Notes: generated by a model from the letters alone, not told the origin. 64,000 nucleotides of DNA from DASZIT01 sp963709665 (GCA_963709665.1 CAVPWU010000002.1:1054001-1118000), one strand, 5' to 3'; shown: positions 33,689-43,028, counted from the stretch's first letter. Program-made: numbers and translations.

Positions 33689-35720
33689 GGTCGCTCCCCA
33701 CCGGTCCGGCCACCGCCACCTCCGGGGTGGCACCGGGACCCGATCCCGGGTCCCCGCTGACGGTGGGCGGGCCCCCGTCGCCGGGCTCCCCCCGGTGCCC
33801 GAAGAAGAGCCGCTCGAAGCGCAGGGTCCACCGCCGCTTCTGGAACTCGAGGATGCCCTCGGGGTGGGCGGCGTAGGTGAGGGCGCCGAAGGCGAAGAAC
33901 ACGATGACCAGGCTGTTGCCGCCCCACCGGGCGGGGATGTAGGTGAGCAGCTGCTCGAGCACCACGAAGCCGAAGCCGGCCTGGATGGCCCCCTCCACCG
34001 TCGACACCCCGGTGGTGACCACGATGACCACGAACACCAGGGAGAGCTGGTAGTTGAACAGGTTGGGGTTGGTGGAGCCCTGCTGGACGGCCAGCAGGGT
34101 GCCGCCCACCCCGGCCACCACCCCGGACAGGGCGAAGATCACCACGTGCTGCCAGGTCAGGTTGATGCCCAGTCCGGCCGCCGCCGTGTCGCTCCCCCGC
34201 ATGGCCCCCAGGTACCGCCCCAGCGTGCCCTTGCGGATGAGGAGCACGCCGAAGACGCAGACCACCAGGACCACCATGGCGGTGACGAAGAAGGCGTGCC
34301 CGTCGGCGTTGAGGATGCCCAGTCCCACCCACCGGGGCTTGAGGTCGAAGCCCGGGGTGCTGATGGCGGTCTGGGGGAAGACGGTGTTGTCGAAGAAGAG
34401 GGCGGCGGCGATGGTCATCAGTGCCAGCCCCAGGCCGCGGAGCCGGACCGAGGCGAGGGCCAGCACCGCCGCCACCGCCCCGGCGGCCGCGGCGCCGATC
34501 AACCCACCCACCAGCATGTTCAGCCCCAGGTGGTTGGCCAGCTGGGCGGCGGTGAACGCCCCGACCCCGGCCAGGGTGGCCTGGGCCAGCGAGAGCTGAC
34601 CGCCCATCCCGGTGATCAGGGTGATGGACAGGAAGATGACCGAGTAGACCAGCCCGGCGTTGAACACGTTCTCCCACGTCTTCGGCATCCAGGTCAGCAT
34701 CGACACCACGAACACCACCAGCAGCACGTAGAACCCGACCCGGATGCCCTTGTCCATGGCCGGGGCGCGCACGGTGGCGGCGGTCGGGGGGGTGGGCGGG
34801 TCGACCGACGAGAGCGGGTCCTTGGTCCGGTCCAGCGACCGGAGGCCGGGCACCAGCAACAGGGCGGCCAGCAGCACCACGAAGGGCAGCGAGGTGAGCG
34901 CCGCCGACGACCATACGCTGCTGACCGGCAGGTAGCCCTGCAGGACGGTCACCGTCACCCCCATGACCACCCCGACCAGGGCGGCGATGGGCATCGAGCG
35001 CAGCACCGCCCAGGCGGCCGCTGCGAAGGCCGCCACCATCAGGGCGGCGTAGTCGTCGAACTGGAGCTGGCCGTAGATGGGGGCGAGGAGGACGCCGGCC
35101 AGGCCGGCCATCAACCCGGAGATGGCCCAGGCGATGGCCACCACCCGTCCGGCGTTGACGCCGTCCAGGGCGATCAGCCGCCGGCTCTCCACCGCCGCCC
35201 GCATCTGGAGTCCCAGGTTGGTCAGCCGCATCAGGACCAGCAGCGCGGCCAGGACCACCACCGTGGTCACCACCGTGCTCAGGTAGATGCCGTTGACCGG
35301 GGTGTGGGCGACCCGGAAGTAGACGGTGTCCGGGTTGAACAGGACGCTGGGCGGGTTGTACTGGTCGGCACTCCCGAAGATCACCGACACCAGTGCCTCG
35401 ATGCCCACGAAGAGGGCGATGCCCACCACCAGCTTGGCCACCGTGTTGGTGGAGGGGATCTTCCGGAACAGGAACCGGTCCATGGCCAGGCCGAGCAGGG
35501 GGCCCACCACCACCACGGCGATGAGGAAGGCCAGCCAGATGGGCAGGTGCTGGTTCTGGACCAGCCGGGTGAAGAGGTAGGCGGACAGGTAGGCCTGGGC
35601 GCCGTAGGCGAAGTTGAACACCCCGGTGGCCTGGTAGGTGAGCACCAGGCCGACCGCCATGATGCTGTAGGTGCACCCGTAGGGGACACCGGGAATGGCG
35701 AAGCCGAGGAAGTGCTCCAT
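33681..35720 (-). CDS. fused LivH-LivM branched-chain-type ABC permease
   Basis: This 679-residue protein joins two permeases. Residues about 1-290 resemble LivH (GLVLTYQATGVFNFAYGA near the start; DGVNAGRVVAIAWAISG). After a polar linker (about 295-325) residues about 330-620 resemble LivM (GQLSLAQATLAGVGA; MRGSDTAAAGLGIN). A Gly/Pro/Asp-rich tail of about 60 residues follows. Separate LivH and LivM normally form a heterodimer, so the fusion fixes a one-to-one pore. ATG start, 38 nt after the binding-protein gene. Confidence 0.9.
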   Translation of the reverse strand: MEHFLGFAIPGVPYGCTYSIMAVGLVLTYQATGVFNFAYGAQAYLSAYLFTRLVQNQHLPIWLAFLIAVVVVGPLLGLAMDRFLFRKIPSTNTVAKLVVGIALFVGIEALVSVIFGSADQYNPPSVLFNPDTVYFRVAHTPVNGIYLSTVVTTVVVLAALLVLMRLTNLGLQMRAAVESRRLIALDGVNAGRVVAIAWAISGLMAGLAGVLLAPIYGQLQFDDYAALMVAAFAAAAWAVLRSMPIAALVGVVMGVTVTVLQGYLPVSSVWSSAALTSLPFVVLLAALLLVPGLRSLDRTKDPLSSVDPPTPPTAATVRAPAMDKGIRVGFYVLLVVFVVSMLTWMPKTWENVFNAGLVYSVIFLSITLITGMGGQLSLAQATLAGVGAFTAAQLANHLGLNMLVGGLIGAAAAGAVAAVLALASVRLRGLGLALMTIAAALFFDNTVFPQTAISTPGFDLKPRWVGLGILNADGHAFFVTAMVVLVVCVFGVLLIRKGTLGRYLGAMRGSDTAAAGLGINLTWQHVVIFALSGVVAGVGGTLLAVQQGSTNPNLFNYQLSLVFVVIVVTTGVSTVEGAIQAGFGFVVLEQLLTYIPARWGGNSLVIVFFAFGALTYAAHPEGILEFQKRRWTLRFERLFFGHRGEPGDGGPPTVSGDPGSGPGATPEVAVAGPVGSDRG

Positions 35721-35758
35721 GTCGGCCGGCCCCTACCGCTCCCCGACGGCGGCCGGCC

Positions 35759-37114
35759 TCACGCTCCCGGGGTCCCCGCCGGCGCGGGCTCGACCGCCGG
35801 GTGCTTGACGTTGGAGCTGACGCAGACGAAGACCTGCTTCCCGGGGGCGAACACCGAGACGAAGGTGCTGCCCTTCACCTGAATCCAGGCGGAGCAGATC
35901 GGGACGGTGCCGGAGGTGTGGGCGCTCGTCCAGTCCACCGGGGCGGACGTGCCGTCGGCGGTGAAGTCGGCGATCCTGTTGGTCTGGGCGATGACGTTGG
36001 CCTGGGTGACGTCGGTCCCGGCCGCCTTGATGCCCGCCGCTATCAGGGCGGCCGACTGCCAGCCGGCGAAGGACACGTTGTTCTGGACATCGGCCGGCTC
36101 GTACTGCTTCATGTCGGCCAGGTACTGCTGCATGCCCGGGTAGGTGTCACCGAACTTGGCGGTGTCGCCCGCCTCGAAGGGGACGTTGGCGGTGTTGTTG
36201 AGGTAGACGCCCTGCATCAGGCTGCTGTACTGGCTCAGGAGCTTCTGGTCGTAGCCGTTCAACCACAGCTGGGTGATCTTCAGCCCGTACTGCTGGATGT
36301 CCCGGGCCAGGGTGATGTTGTCGGAGGCCTGCATGCACGACACCACCAGGTCGGACCCGGCCTGCTGCATCCGTTGGACGTCGGAGGCGTAGCTGCCGCC
36401 CAGCTGGGCACCCACGTCGACGAAGCTCACCGTGTACCCGTTGGCCTTCATCTCGTTGGCGGCGGTGTTGCAGGCACCGTAGGAGGCGGTCACCGACGGC
36501 CCGTAGCTGATGAAGGCCAGCGACTTCGAGTTGGTCTTCTGGGCGAAGTAGGCGTAGGTGGGGACGGCGTCCGAGTAGATCTGGGTGGACCCGCCCACCG
36601 CGAAGAGGTTGGGTGGGCCGGCCCAGTTGGACGTCACGTTGTAGCCGTAGGTCGGGGTACCGGTGGACACGAAGTAGCTGGGGTTGAACCACGGGGAGCC
36701 CACCCCCACCGCGAAGGCGTGGTCCTGGTCGATGAGGGTGTGGGTGAGCTGGGTGAACTGGCTGGGCTGGCCCCCGTCGTCGAGGTCGTAGGCCAGCACC
36801 AGCTTCCGGCCGTTGATCCCCCCGCTGTGGTCGAGGGCGTCGAAGTAGGCGATCATGCCGGCGCTGAGCCCGGAGAAGTAGCCGGCGATCGGGCCGGTTT
36901 TGGTGGAGATGGCACCGATGTCGATCTGGGTGGCGGTGACCCCGGGAGCCGACGACGATCCCCCGCCGGCGGTGGTGGCCGTGGTGGAGGCCGACCCCGA
37001 GGTGGTGGATGTGGTGGTGGCTGGACTGCTCGATGACGAACACCCCGCCCCGATGCAGGCCACCACCGCCAGTGCGGCGACCGGCAGCACCCAACTCCCC
37101 CCGTGACGACGCAT
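35759..37114 (-). CDS. periplasmic-binding lipoprotein of a branched-chain-type ABC transporter
   Basis: This 451-residue protein has a signal sequence with a lipobox-like VVAC (Cys20; Cys24 is an alternative). A long Ser/Thr/Ala/Gly-rich linker (to about residue 57) follows, then a LivK/type I periplasmic-binding domain opening TQIDIGAISTKTGPIAGYF. It captures the substrate outside the membrane for the fused permease downstream. ATG 37114 follows GAGGAGAGCG, and a good promoter lies about 90 nt upstream. Substrate is not predictable; relatives bind amino acids, amides, urea or aromatic acids. Confidence 0.88.
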   Translation of the reverse strand: MRRHGGSWVLPVAALAVVACIGAGCSSSSSPATTTSTTSGSASTTATTAGGGSSSAPGVTATQIDIGAISTKTGPIAGYFSGLSAGMIAYFDALDHSGGINGRKLVLAYDLDDGGQPSQFTQLTHTLIDQDHAFAVGVGSPWFNPSYFVSTGTPTYGYNVTSNWAGPPNLFAVGGSTQIYSDAVPTYAYFAQKTNSKSLAFISYGPSVTASYGACNTAANEMKANGYTVSFVDVGAQLGGSYASDVQRMQQAGSDLVVSCMQASDNITLARDIQQYGLKITQLWLNGYDQKLLSQYSSLMQGVYLNNTANVPFEAGDTAKFGDTYPGMQQYLADMKQYEPADVQNNVSFAGWQSAALIAAGIKAAGTDVTQANVIAQTNRIADFTADGTSAPVDWTSAHTSGTVPICSAWIQVKGSTFVSVFAPGKQVFVCVSSNVKHPAVEPAPAGTPGA

Positions 37115-37202
37115 CGTTTCGCTCTCCTCGTGCCCGACCTGCCGTCTGGACCAGGGCCGGGCGGCCCTGTCCCCCCGTGGACGGCAATCCGTGGAACTGG
37201 TT

Positions 37203-37230
37203 CTTATGGCACCGACGTTAGCCATGTCAA
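37203..37230 (-). promoter_or_regulatory. sigma70-type promoter of the ABC uptake operon
   Basis: On the minus strand a perfect TTGACA (37225-37230) is followed after 16 nt by CATAAG (37203-37208), four of six matches to the -10 consensus. Transcription would start near 37196 and leave a leader of about 80 nt before the binding-protein ATG. In so GC-rich a genome this AT-rich pair stands out. Confidence 0.65.
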
Positions 37231-37284
37231 CACATCAGGGGCGTGACGGTCCTCCGAGGCGGTGCCACCGGAGGTGCAACAAGG

Positions 37285-37779
37285 TCACCGGGGGACCAGC
37301 ACGTCGAAGGCGGCCCCGGCCGACTCGAGGTCCACCGAGTCGTTGTCCTCCCGGTACCGGCGGCCCTGGACGTTGAGGAGCTCGACCACCTCGGCGTCCA
37401 CCGGGAACGGGCCCCAGTGCCAGGTGCCCCGGTGCAGCACCACCGACTCCAGCGGCCGGAGCAGGAAGGCCCGGACCTGGTCGGCGTCGCCCCCGGTGGC
37501 CGGGTCCGCCCCCGGGGGCGCCACCGCCACCACCGAGGTGGCGTCCAGCGGGGTCAGCACCTGGGTGTGGGTGCGGTGACGGTAGAGGACCTGGCACCGG
37601 AGACCGCCGTCCACCGCCGGGACCTCGTCCCGCCGGTGGGCGATCCGGTTGAGATGGGCGTCGCCCCACTCGAAGGCCAGGGTGTGATGGCCGTCCTCGG
37701 GGTCGGTGTCGGGCACCGGTAGCCACCCGAACGGAGCCCAGGCCTCCCCGGTCAGGGGGTTCGGTACAATCTGGCGCAC
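37285..37779 (-). CDS. ureidoglycolate lyase-like (AllA family) protein
   Basis: This 164-residue cupin-type protein has family features: FGWLPVPD near the start, a central RCQVLYRHRTHTQVLTP, the conserved RPLESVVLHRGTWHWGPFPV and a late LLNVQGRRYREDNDSVDL. AllA splits ureidoglycolate to glyoxylate and urea; relatives act on other ureido acids. GTG 37779 has AGGAG at a five-base spacing. The neighbours are not allantoin genes, so a different C-N cleavage is possible. Confidence 0.75.
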   Translation of the reverse strand: MRQIVPNPLTGEAWAPFGWLPVPDTDPEDGHHTLAFEWGDAHLNRIAHRRDEVPAVDGGLRCQVLYRHRTHTQVLTPLDATSVVAVAPPGADPATGGDADQVRAFLLRPLESVVLHRGTWHWGPFPVDAEVVELLNVQGRRYREDNDSVDLESAGAAFDVLVPR

Positions 37780-37874
37780 TGTCACTCCTCTGACACGCCC
37801 ACCGACGACGGCCGGTCGTCGAGCGTCGACCGGCCCCCGCCGCGGGATCCCACCCGATCCGCACAGGAGACCAC

Positions 37875-38264
37875 GTGGCCATGGACGTACGCAACATCGA
37901 GAACGTCGCACCCGTCGTCGAGCACAACGGCACCGTCCCGGTGTGGTGGATGGTCCACTCGCGGGAGATGAAGGAGATGACCGACGGGGGCTTCCTCGAG
38001 CTGGTCAACGAGTTCGAGGTGGAGGGCGGCGGCTACGTCGACCCCCACTCCCACCCGACGCACGAGTTCTACTACGTGCTCCGCGGGCGGGGCACCATGA
38101 CCATCGGTGACGAGGACCGGCTCATCGCCCAGGGCGACCTGGTCCACATCCCGCCCGACGTGGTCCACAGCCTCCGCCCGGCCACCGACCACGCCCCCAT
38201 CCACTGCTTCTGCTTCGCCATCGGGGTGAAGGGGTCGGGCCCCATCGACTACACCAACCACTGA
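37875..38264 (+). CDS. cupin-domain protein
   Basis: This 129-residue single cupin has metal ligands His58, His60 and Glu64 (DPHSHPTHEF) and His98 (DVVHSL), all present, so it likely binds Fe, Mn or Zn. It may be an isomerase, dioxygenase or sensor of the pathway substrate. The GTG 37875 follows CAGGAG; ATG 37881 in frame is an alternative. It is divergent from the ureidoglycolate lyase-like gene and convergent with the RraA-like gene. Confidence 0.85.
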   Translation: MAMDVRNIENVAPVVEHNGTVPVWWMVHSREMKEMTDGGFLELVNEFEVEGGGYVDPHSHPTHEFYYVLRGRGTMTIGDEDRLIAQGDLVHIPPDVVHSLRPATDHAPIHCFCFAIGVKGSGPIDYTNH

Positions 38265-38283
38265 CGGCGCACCGGGGCCCGGG

Positions 38284-38919
38284 TCAGTCCGGGTCGCCGG
38301 AGTCGACCTGCGAGGCGTCCAGTCCCAGCAGCTCGACGGTGGTCGCCCCGCCGACCAGCGCCTCGAAGTAGCCGGCCTCGGCCGTCGCCCGGGACCGGCC
38401 GGCGGCCAGCACCGACGCCAGGTGGTCGCCGGGCACCACCACCACGCCGTCGACGTCGCCGACCACCCAGTCGCCGACGGCCACCGGCACCCCGGCCACC
38501 GTGGCGGGCAGGCCGGCGGTCCCCCGGAGCACCTTGGTGGCGCCGGGGAGGACCACCCGGCTCGAGAAGACCGGGAACCCCAGGCGCTCCAGGGCGGCCA
38601 CGTCCCGCACCCCCCCGTCGATGACCAGGCCGGCCAGCCCCCGGGCCCGGGCGGCGGTGGTCAGGACCTCGCCCCAGTAGCCCCGGTCGGGTACGTCCCC
38701 CACGTCGACCACCAGCGCCGAGCCGGTCGGGGCCCGGGTGACGGCCACGTGCACCGCCAGGTTGTCCCCCGGCGTGCAGCTCACCGGGTAGGCCGGGGCC
38801 GCCAGCGTCGCCCCCGGCCACACCGGTCGGATCCTCGGCGGCAGGGGGCGGGCCCCCGACTCGCCGAGGGTGGCGGCCCCCAGCGTCCGCAGCTCGGTGA
38901 CGGGGTCGGTTCCGGTCAT
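38284..38919 (-). CDS. RraA-like family protein (possible aldolase/oxaloacetate decarboxylase type)
   Basis: This 211-residue protein has the family's GDNLAVHVAV, the Arg/Asp motif DGGVRD (about residues 102-107) and the metal-Asp region GDVDGVVVVP. RraA-fold proteins include an RNase E inhibitor and the class II pyruvate aldolases (HMG/CHA aldolase). In a catabolic operon with RidA and a class II aldolase, the aldolase-like reading is more likely. The ATG overlaps the RidA-like stop. Confidence 0.82.
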   Translation of the reverse strand: MTGTDPVTELRTLGAATLGESGARPLPPRIRPVWPGATLAAPAYPVSCTPGDNLAVHVAVTRAPTGSALVVDVGDVPDRGYWGEVLTTAARARGLAGLVIDGGVRDVAALERLGFPVFSSRVVLPGATKVLRGTAGLPATVAGVPVAVGDWVVGDVDGVVVVPGDHLASVLAAGRSRATAEAGYFEALVGGATTVELLGLDASQVDSGDPD

Positions 38920-39422
38920 GGCGTCTCCTGTCCCTCGTCGGGTCCGGCAACGGGCCGGACCGCCACGGTCACCTCGATCTCCACCGCCCCGCCCCGGGGC
39001 AGGGCGGCCACCCCCACCGCCGTCCGGGTGTGCCGACCGGCCTCCCCGAACACCCGGTGGAGGACGGCGCTGGCCCCGTCGACCACGTCGGGCTGCCGGT
39101 GGAAGTCGGGGGTGGAGGCCACGAAGCCGGTGACGGTCAGCACCCGCTCCACCCGGTCGAGGGAGCCCAGCGCCACCTCCAGGACGGCCAGGGCGTTGAG
39201 GGCACAGACCCCGGCCGCCTCGGCCGCCTCCTCCACGCCCACCGCCGCCCCCAGGGTGCCGCAGCAGGTCAGCCGCCCGTCGATCCGCGGAAGCTGGCCG
39301 GAGGTACGGGCCACGCCCCCGTGGACCACCACGGCGTCGAGGGGATCGTGGGGCGGGTGCGGTCCGTGGAGCACCAGCCCGAGCTCGGCCAGGCGCGCCC
39401 GGACCCGACCGTGGTCGGTCAT
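38916..39422 (-). CDS. RidA/YjgF family protein (enamine/imine deaminase-like)
   Basis: This 168-residue protein has RidA-fold features: VVVHGGVARTSGQLPRIDG, the helix CALNALAVLEVALGSLDRV, GFVASTPDFHRQPDVVDGASAVL and a final VEIEVTVAVR strand that in RidA carries the catalytic Arg. It would hydrolyse a reactive imine or enamine, or act as a specific deaminase of the pathway. It lies between an RraA-like and a class II aldolase gene with overlaps at both ends. Confidence 0.85.
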   Translation of the reverse strand: MTDHGRVRARLAELGLVLHGPHPPHDPLDAVVVHGGVARTSGQLPRIDGRLTCCGTLGAAVGVEEAAEAAGVCALNALAVLEVALGSLDRVERVLTVTGFVASTPDFHRQPDVVDGASAVLHRVFGEAGRHTRTAVGVAALPRGGAVEIEVTVAVRPVAGPDEGQETP

Positions 39423-40069
39423 CAGTTCTGGCGCAGGTACTCGTAGACCCCGGCGAAGCTCTTGTCGACCTTCTCGGGGAGGTGGTGGATCTCCCCCAGC
39501 TGGCGGGCCCCCCAGATGATGAAGGCGCTCCGCTCCACCAGGGCGGTGATGTGGAGGGCCTTGGAGGGGGTGGGGGCCACCGCCACCAGACCGTGGTTGG
39601 CGATCAGGGCGGCCCCCCGTCCCTGCAGGGCGTCGACGGCGTTCTCCCCCACCCGGTCGTTGCCGCTCATGGCGTACTCGGTGACCCGGACGTCGCCGCC
39701 CACGTAGATGGTGAACTCGTCGATGCAGGACGGGATGGGCTGGCGGGCCACCGCGAACATGGTGGCGTAGATGGGGTGGGAGTGGATCACCGACCCCACG
39801 TCGTCGAAGGCCCGGTAGGCGGCCAGGTGGAGGGGGAGCTCCGAGGACGGCGACCGCTCGCCGGAGACCACCTTGCCGTCGAGGTCCACGATCATCAGGT
39901 CCTCGAGCTGCATCTCGACGTAGTCCACCGACGACGGCGTCACGCAGATGGTGCCGTCCTCCTGGCGGGCGGAGATGTTGCCGGCCGTCCCCTCCACCAG
40001 GCCCTTGGCCAGCATCTCCTTGGCGGCGGCCAGCACGGCCTGGGGGGCGTTCTCCACGGAGCGGGTCAT
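39422..40069 (-). CDS. class II aldolase/adducin family protein
   Basis: This 215-residue protein has zinc ligands His96 and His98 (HSHPIY) and His159 (ANHGLV), and catalytic-position Glu77 (SSELPLH). All key residues are present, so it should be an active zinc aldolase or a decarboxylase of this fold (fuculose-phosphate aldolase family). ATG 40069 has AGGAGG nine bases upstream. It is the first gene of the aldolase/RidA/RraA operon and diverges from the acyl-CoA synthetase operon. Confidence 0.88.
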   Translation of the reverse strand: MTRSVENAPQAVLAAAKEMLAKGLVEGTAGNISARQEDGTICVTPSSVDYVEMQLEDLMIVDLDGKVVSGERSPSSELPLHLAAYRAFDDVGSVIHSHPIYATMFAVARQPIPSCIDEFTIYVGGDVRVTEYAMSGNDRVGENAVDALQGRGAALIANHGLVAVAPTPSKALHITALVERSAFIIWGARQLGEIHHLPEKVDKSFAGVYEYLRQN

Positions 40070-40359
40070 GGGGCGGGACCTCCTGGGACGGGCCGGAGGG
40101 GACCCCCCCGGGACGGGCCGAATGCTAGTAGGGCCTCGCGACGCCGACCTCCCGTCCGAACGCGGCACCGGCGATCGGGGGCCGGGAGCCGACCCGGTGA
40201 TTGACCGGTGGCCGACCGGTCGGCCAAGGTGGTGGCCGCGGCCGGGGGGATCGTACGACGGGGCCGGAGGAGTCGGGGGCAGATGGTCCGGAGCAGTCCG
40301 AGGAGCGTGACGAGCGTGGATCCGGGCGCCCGCCGTCACCCGGGGAACCGCTGAGCGGC
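40070..40359. promoter_or_regulatory. divergent promoter region of the aldolase and synthetase operons
   Basis: This 290-nt region lies between two divergent operons. A weak minus-strand -10-like TACTAG is near 40130. The reading frame of the plus-strand synthetase stays open here but is Gly/Arg/Pro/Glu-rich and low in complexity, and I consider it non-coding. No other motif is evident. Confidence 0.35.
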
Positions 40360-41910
40360 GTGGCCGGACTCCCGCCCGAGCACCTCCACGCCATGGCCGA
40401 GGCCTTCGGCGACGAGACCGCCTACCGCGTGGTGGGCGGGGACGACCTGACCTTCGCCCAGTGGGACACCGCCGCCACCCGCCTGTCCCGCGGGCTGGTG
40501 GAGGCCGGGCTCCGGCCCGGCGACCGGGTGGCCCTCCACCTCGAGGCGGCCAACGCCCTCCGCTGGATGATCACCTACGCCGCCGTCCACCGGGCGGGCG
40601 GCGTGGCGGTGCCGCTCAACCCTCAGCTCACCGAGCCGGAGGTGACCCGGATGCTGGGCCACTGCGGGGCGGCCGCCGCCGTGGTGGAGGAGTCACTCCT
40701 CCCCCGCCACGCCAACGCCGCCACTCCTCTGGTGGTGGCCGTGCCACCGGCCGGCCCCGCCCACCGGGTGACCACCGGCCCGCCCGACGCCCCGGCCGGC
40801 ACGCGGGCCTGGTCGGCGCTGCTGGACGCCGACCCCACCTACTTTCAGGTGGAGCGGGACCGCGGCGAGCTGGCCGACATCCTCTACACCTCGGGCACCA
40901 CCGGCCATCCCAAGGCGGTGGCCGTCCGTCACGACAACTCGTCGCTGGTCCCCTTCCGCACCCCGCAGTGGAGCGGGGGCGGGTGGCTGCACGCCAGCCC
41001 GCCCTACACCTTCGCCGGTCTGGCCTTCGTCTACACCCCGCTGCGCCTGGGCCTGCGGGGCATCTACCAGCCGTCGTTCGACGCCGGGACGTGGCTCGAC
41101 ACCGTGGAGTCGGAACGACCCGGATCGGTCTTCCTGGTCCCGGCCATGGCCACCCTCCTCCTCGAACACCCCGGCTTCGCCGCCGCCGACCTCTCCTCGG
41201 TGGAGCTGTGCACGGTGGGCAGCGCCCCCCTCGCCCCCCGGGTCCTGGAGGCCCTGCAGGCCAAGCTGCCGGCCGCCCTGGTCTCCAACAACTACGGCAT
41301 GACCGAGGCCGGCTCGGTCTACTGCCTGATGCCCCCGGGCGAGGCGGTGCGCCGGCCCGGGTCGGTCGGCCGCCCGCTCCCCCCGGCGGAGATCGTCTGC
41401 GTCGACGAACGGGGCCACCCGACCCCTCCCGGGGAGGTCGGTGAGGTCCGGATGCGGATCACCGGCCGGCCCCGGGAGTACTACGGGGACCCGGAGGCCA
41501 CCGCCCGGACCTGGGTGGACGGCTGGCTGGTCACCGGCGACCTGGGCCGGCTGGACGAGGACGGCTACCTCTACATCGTGGGGCGGAGCAAGGACGTCAT
41601 CATCCGGGGCGGCAACAACATCCACCCCGCCGACGTGGAGCACGCCGTGGCCTCCCATCCGGCCGTCCACGAGGTGGCGGTGGTGGGTGTCCCCCACCCG
41701 GTGCTCGGGGAGGACGTGGTGGCGTTCGTGGCCCTGCGCCCCGGGCGGGAGGCCACCGCCGACCAGCTCCGGGACCACACCCTCGGCCACCTGGCCCGCT
41801 CCAAGGTGCCCCGGCAGTGGTACTTCGTGGACGCCCTGCCCCGCAACGCCACCGGCAAGGTGGTCAAAGCCCAGCTCCCGGTGCCGCCGGGGCCGGCCCC
41901 GGTAGCGTGA
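40360..41910 (+). CDS. acyl-CoA synthetase (AMP-forming)
   Basis: This protein of about 516 residues has the P-loop ILYTSGTTGHPKA (about residues 176-188), the GMTEAG block, the hinge region TGDLGRLDEDGYLYIVGR and a C-terminal NATGKVVKA with the catalytic Lys. It activates a carboxylic acid with ATP and CoA. The family's homology begins at LPPEHLHAMAEAFGD, so GTG 40360 is chosen; the frame stays open to a TTG at 40201, but that stretch is low complexity. The next gene starts in its stop (GTGA). Confidence 0.88.
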   Translation: MAGLPPEHLHAMAEAFGDETAYRVVGGDDLTFAQWDTAATRLSRGLVEAGLRPGDRVALHLEAANALRWMITYAAVHRAGGVAVPLNPQLTEPEVTRMLGHCGAAAAVVEESLLPRHANAATPLVVAVPPAGPAHRVTTGPPDAPAGTRAWSALLDADPTYFQVERDRGELADILYTSGTTGHPKAVAVRHDNSSLVPFRTPQWSGGGWLHASPPYTFAGLAFVYTPLRLGLRGIYQPSFDAGTWLDTVESERPGSVFLVPAMATLLLEHPGFAAADLSSVELCTVGSAPLAPRVLEALQAKLPAALVSNNYGMTEAGSVYCLMPPGEAVRRPGSVGRPLPPAEIVCVDERGHPTPPGEVGEVRMRITGRPREYYGDPEATARTWVDGWLVTGDLGRLDEDGYLYIVGRSKDVIIRGGNNIHPADVEHAVASHPAVHEVAVVGVPHPVLGEDVVAFVALRPGREATADQLRDHTLGHLARSKVPRQWYFVDALPRNATGKVVKAQLPVPPGPAPVA

Positions 41911-43028
41911 GCCCCATGGGAACCAGCGGCGACCGGGTGGGGATCGGGATCATCGGGGCGGGCAACATCGCGGCCATGAACGTGGCCGGGTACCTCGACG
42001 ACCCCCGCTGCTCGGTGGTGGCGGTCTGCGACCCGCGGGACGGACAGGCGGCCCGGGCGGCGGCGGCCTGGGGCGCCCCCACCGCCTACACCGACCTCGA
42101 CGACCTGCTGGCTGACCCGGCGGTCGACGCCGTGGAGATCCTCACCCCCACCCACCTCCACCACGACCACGTCCTGGCCGCCCTGGCCGCCGGCAAGCAC
42201 GTGTCGTGCCAGAAGCCGTTGGCCAACTCGGTGACCGAGGGGCGGGCCATGGCCGCCGCCGCCGAGGCGGCCGGGCTCATCCTCCGGGTCGGCGAGTGCT
42301 TCCGTCACTACCCACCCCTCGAGTTGGCCAAGCGGCTCATCGACGACGGGGCCATCGGCAAGCCCACCAACCTCCGCACCCGCACGGTGGTGGGCCAGAC
42401 CGAGTCCCCCTTCCAGGCCGGCCTCGACTACGAGGGCTACCTGTGGCGGATGACCGAGACCAGCCCCGGCGGTCACCTCTTCGACGACATGATCCACAAG
42501 TACGCGGTGGCCCTGTGGCTCCTCGACCAGGACATCGTCTCCGTCCAGGCCGCCGTCCGGCGCCGTGACCACTACTTCGAGCCGATGGCCGCCCTCTTCG
42601 AGTACGAGGACCCCGAGGTGCTCGGCACCATGGAGGTCTCCTACGCCCCCCAGATGTGGCTGCGGAGTGCCTACTACGGCGCCGACGAGTTCTTCGAGGT
42701 CCAGGGGGAGGAGGGGTTCCTGTGGGTGACCCGGTGCACCGGCCAGCTGCTCGACCTCCCGGCTGTCGTCCTCTACGACGGGGCCAAGGGGAGCCAGACC
42801 ACCACCTCGTTCCCGTCGGTGGACGACGACTGGGGGACCGGCTTCCGGCGGTCCTCCATCCACTTCATCGACGCTTTGGTGGACGGCGTGCCGGCGGAGA
42901 TGAGCGCCGACGACGCCATCAAGGCCCTCCAGCTCTGCTTCGCCGTCTACCAGGCCGGTAACACCCGGCTGCCGGTGGACCCCCGGACCGTCGACCATCT
43001 GGTGGTTCCCGACAGGTGGCCCCGGTGA
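41907..43028 (+). CDS. Gfo/Idh/MocA family oxidoreductase
   Basis: This 373-residue NAD(P)-dependent dehydrogenase has the nucleotide loop IGIIGAGNIAAMN near the start, the conserved TPTHLHHDHVLAALAAGKHVSCQKPLA (catalytic-region Lys in QKP, split here as CQKPLAN), and a C-terminal alpha/beta domain. Substrates of the family are sugars, inositols and related hydroxy compounds. GTG 41907 overlaps the synthetase stop by four bases; ATG 41916 is an in-frame alternative. It is coupled to a VOC gene. Confidence 0.88.
   Translation: MSPMGTSGDRVGIGIIGAGNIAAMNVAGYLDDPRCSVVAVCDPRDGQAARAAAAWGAPTAYTDLDDLLADPAVDAVEILTPTHLHHDHVLAALAAGKHVSCQKPLANSVTEGRAMAAAAEAAGLILRVGECFRHYPPLELAKRLIDDGAIGKPTNLRTRTVVGQTESPFQAGLDYEGYLWRMTETSPGGHLFDDMIHKYAVALWLLDQDIVSVQAAVRRRDHYFEPMAALFEYEDPEVLGTMEVSYAPQMWLRSAYYGADEFFEVQGEEGFLWVTRCTGQLLDLPAVVLYDGAKGSQTTTSFPSVDDDWGTGFRRSSIHFIDALVDGVPAEMSADDAIKALQLCFAVYQAGNTRLPVDPRTVDHLVVPDRWPR

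Noticed and set aside
40201..40359. N-terminal 53-residue extension of the acyl-CoA synthetase from a TTG
   Set aside because: The stretch is Gly/Arg/Pro/Glu-rich, without family similarity, and lacks a good ribosome site; GTG 40360 fits the conserved start.
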